5,909 nt of DNA, taken from contig JAQVDG010000147.1 of NCBI GenBank assembly GCA_028698395.1, positions 1 through 5,909 on the forward strand, written 5' to 3'. Position numbers and translations under genes: made by a program. Source of the stretch: Weeksellaceae bacterium (GTDB lineage: Bacteria > Bacteroidota > Bacteroidia > Flavobacteriales > Weeksellaceae). Below, one piece after another: positions 5,013 through 5,909 of the stretch (its first letter is position 1; the number at the start of each line of letters is the position of its first letter). A model generated the notes under the pieces. The model had not been told where the DNA came from. It ran no database searches and saw only the letters and a program-made list of their open reading frames with translations.

Positions 5013-5043
5013 TTGACTTTGAAATAACTTTAAATTACCTTTG
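5013..5043 (+). promoter_or_regulatory. promoter 2b of the tandem array
   Basis: TTG (5013-5015), 20-nt spacer, TACCTTTG (5036-5043), the copy of promoter 1b. Confidence 0.65.
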
Positions 5044-5049
5044 CATTGG

Positions 5050-5113
5050 TTTGGGATGCGTCCCGAGCCTCCCAAAAGCGGGTCTTATTTCGGTAAGGCT
5101 CGCTTTTGCTTTT
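5050..5113 (+). ncRNA. candidate small RNA 2b
   Basis: This is the copy of small RNA 1b. The first hairpin is fully paired here (GGGA-TGCG-TCCC, 5053-5064), then GAGCCT/AGGCTC (5065-5070 and 5096-5101), and the segment ends CGCTTTTGCTTTT. The T-to-C change restores a pair that is G-U in copy 1. Boundaries are estimated. Confidence 0.5.
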
Positions 5114-5485
5114 CAACCTTTAGGCTTAAAGAACTATTTGCCAACTTACCTTTACGGTTGTGCACTGCTTTTAGTAGCATTTTCTCCATACTGAACTGAT
5201 TAACCCAAATTTGTCATTAGCGTTTTTTTCTAATGACCGCCATAAGAAAACGATACTGTTAATACACGGATTAATTGAATGTTATGATGACAAACCGATG
5301 AAGAAAAACTAAAAATTTGCAATCATAAATGATTACAAATATAGTTTTTCTAAATCAGCTTGTCCCGATTCATCGGGAGGGTTAAACCCAGCTAAGCCAT
5401 TAGTTCGCAGAACTTCTAATGTCTAATCTGGGATTAAAAAGGTTAGTGCAAATATATAACCTATCAATCGAACAAGCCAATAGCG

Positions 5486-5504
5486 GGTAGAAACTGGGTA
5501 GAAA
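5486..5504. repeat. GGTAGAAA-N3-GGTAGAAA pair, right end
   Basis: Copies at 5486-5493 and 5497-5504 have the same 11-bp period and orientation as the left-end pair at 251-269. The pair lies 102 bp inside the right attachment repeat, against 60 bp for the left pair. Confidence 0.5.
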
Positions 5505-5577
5505 ATTTTAAGGGTTTTTTTGGAGAAAAGAATTTTAAGCATTTTTGCAAAATGCTTGTTTCCCAAGTTTAAAGCAT

Positions 5578-5606
5578 AAAAAAAGGGGGTTTTTAAACCC
5601 CCTTTT
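5578..5606 (-). terminator. terminator directly downstream of tRNA-Asp
   Basis: On the minus strand AAAAGGGGG pairs with CCCCCTTTT, with an AT loop and seven T residues after the stem. It begins one base after the tRNA attachment repeat. It appears to be carried by the element and replaces the ancestral terminator at 143-167, now 5.4 kb away. It has four T residues on the plus side and could also stop transcription from inside the element. Confidence 0.8.
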
Positions 5607-5622
5607 GCGGTCCGGACGAGAC
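5607..5622. repeat. right attachment-type direct repeat (3' end of tRNA-Asp)
   Basis: Identical over 16 bp to 175-190. It covers the discriminator base, the acceptor 3' strand and the end of the T stem of the intact tRNA-Asp gene, so the gene stays functional after insertion. Confidence 0.75.
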
Positions 5623-5681
5623 TCGAACTCGCGACCCCATGCGTGACAGGCATGTATTCTAACCAACTGAACTACCGGACC
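5608..5681 (-). tRNA. tRNA-Asp (GTC)
   Basis: The minus strand folds as a normal cloverleaf: acceptor GGTCCGG/CCGGACC (7 bp), D stem GTTC/GAAT, anticodon stem CATGC/GCATG with loop CTGTCAC (anticodon GTC), variable loop GGGTC, T stem GCGAG/CTCGT with loop TTCGAGT, and discriminator G, an identity base for AspRS. CCA is not encoded. It decodes GAC and GAU. It is the insertion target of the element on its 3' side. Confidence 0.97.
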
Positions 5682-5715
5682 AATATTTCAAAAAAGAACG
5701 ACTTCAACATAATTT

Positions 5716-5797
5716 TAATCCGGTCGAGCCTCGAACTCGTCTCGTCACCCGTGACGAGATGACAGGCATGTATTCTAACCAGCTGAACTACCGGACC
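5716..5797 (-). pseudogene. tRNA-Asp-like gene with disrupted anticodon arm (probable pseudo-tRNA)
   Basis: The 5' half, to the GTC anticodon, matches the neighbouring tRNA-Asp with a single difference, and the upstream AATATT is shared too. The 3' half is aberrant. The strand that should pair with CATGC is replaced by CTCGT, and an 8-bp perfect hairpin (CTCGTCAC/GTGACGAG) fills the anticodon-stem and variable region, making the molecule 8 nt too long. The T stem has one A-A mismatch, the acceptor pairs with two G-U, and the discriminator is A instead of G. Charging and decoding as Asp therefore look unlikely. It sits upstream of the intact gene behind the same promoter. It may be a decayed duplicate or the scar of an earlier insertion. 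Confidence 0.65.
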
Positions 5798-5836
5798 AAT
5801 ATTGCTTTACTGAACGTGTCTCTGTTTTTGACGGTG

Positions 5837-5866
5837 CAAAGATAAATCTTCTTTTTATATCTGCAA
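5837..5866 (-). promoter_or_regulatory. promoter of the tRNA-Asp pair
   Basis: On the minus strand, TTG (5866-5864), 19-nt spacer and TATCTTTG (5844-5837) match the Bacteroidota consensus. Transcription would start near 5830, about 33 nt ahead of the first tRNA-like gene, and run through both to the terminator at 5578-5606. Confidence 0.65.
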
Positions 5867-5909
5867 TACCTTTTCCAAAAAAAAATTATGTTTTAAAGAA
5901 GCTAAAATG

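Larger units (their letters stand above)
4894..5113 (+). repeat. tandem unit, copy 2
   Basis: This is the second copy of the unit at 4629-4847, one nucleotide longer. The 5' block (GAAGCCATTTGCATTTTGGT), the second promoter block and the 3' hairpin segment are nearly unchanged. The first hairpin has diverged in sequence but is better paired than in copy 1. An open frame crosses it (4919-5194), but its translation is not protein-like. Confidence 0.85.
5114..5606. other. right non-coding end of the element, rich in dyads
   Basis: No gene is credible here. Perfect or near-perfect inverted repeats follow one another: GTCATTAG/CTAATGAC (5213-5237), a long imperfect dyad with outer arms GAAAAACTA/TAGTTTTTC and inner AATCA/TGATT (5303-5350), TCCCGAT/ATCGGGA (5363-5378), a nested structure CCCAG...CTGGG enclosing CATTA-GTTC / GAAC-TAATG (5386-5432), and AAGCATTTT/AAAATGCTT (5537-5557). 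The GGTAGAAA pair at 5486-5504 and the terminator at 5578-5606 complete it. Such density beside an attachment site fits recombination-protein binding sites or a replication/transfer origin, but no specific role can be shown. Confidence 0.5.
175..5622. mobile_element. integrase-less genomic island inserted at the 3' end of tRNA-Asp
   Basis: The segment is bounded by two direct copies of GCGGTCCGGACGAGAC (175-190 and 5607-5622). This is the minus-strand tRNA-Asp 3' end plus one or two flanking bases. One copy belongs to an intact tRNA gene and the other is a stub with no tRNA attached, the classic footprint of tyrosine-recombinase insertion at a tRNA 3' end. Between them are a restriction-modification operon, a 58-aa orphan gene, a tandem small-RNA-like array and long dyad-rich non-coding ends. 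No integrase, excisionase, relaxase or phage gene is visible, so movement would need an enzyme supplied in trans, or the element has decayed. The repeat is seen directly. Integration by a recombinase is inferred. Confidence 0.7.

Noticed and set aside
4629..5113. CRISPR array or insertion sequence as explanation for the repeats
   Set aside because: There are only two long copies with internal promoters, no short regular repeats or spacers, no terminal inverted repeats and no transposase.
4919..5194. Plus-strand open frame across tandem unit 2
   Set aside because: It spans two promoters and terminator-like hairpins, and the frame is not kept in copy 1.
5423..5653. Minus-strand open frame starting inside tRNA-Asp
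   Set aside because: The first residues (MPVTHGVASSSLVRT) are the translation of the tRNA 3' half and the rest reads through the terminator and element end; no protein family is visible.

Overview
The window looks like Bacteroidota DNA (Cytophagia, Flavobacteriia or relatives). It is AT-rich, its tRNA genes do not encode CCA, and six separate places carry the Bacteroidota promoter pattern TTG, 19-20 nt, TAnnTTTG.

Layout. At the left edge (1-123, minus strand) is the N-terminal part of a small GIY-YIG nuclease gene, then a terminator hairpin (143-167). At 175-190 lies a 16-bp copy of the 3' end of tRNA-Asp. The intact tRNA-Asp gene, on the minus strand, ends in the same 16 bp at 5607-5622. 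These two copies look like the attachment-site duplications of an integrated element of about 5.4 kb. The simplest ancestral order is tRNA-Asp, terminator, GIY-YIG gene, now split by the insertion. No integrase gene lies between the repeats, so this resembles a cis-mobilisable or decayed island. Each inner end carries the motif GGTAGAAA-N3-GGTAGAAA in the same orientation (251-269 and 5486-5504), a candidate pair of recombinase arm sites.

The cargo is a tightly packed minus-strand operon (4106 down to 587): a small XRE-type regulator, a C5-cytosine DNA methyltransferase, a protein with two degenerate LAGLIDADG motifs, and a small PD-(D/E)XK nuclease. I read it as a restriction-modification system. 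The regulator would time expression through a dyad over the operon promoter. The methyltransferase would protect host DNA. The two last genes would together form the restriction enzyme, with the LAGLIDADG protein probably recognising DNA and the PD-(D/E)XK protein cutting it. That division of labour is inferred, and it is the most interesting feature of the window.

Around the operon are two related stem-loop elements (527-585 and 4216-4279). Their apical loops are nearly identical, while their stems differ in sequence yet still pair. Right of the operon are a 58-aa orphan gene (4437-4613) and a tandem duplication of a roughly 220-bp unit (period 265). Each unit holds two good promoters, each followed by hairpins, so there are four candidate small RNAs. 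The last 500 bp of the element (5114-5606) is non-coding and rich in dyads. Beyond the right boundary are tRNA-Asp, a second tRNA-Asp-like gene with a disrupted anticodon arm, and their shared promoter.
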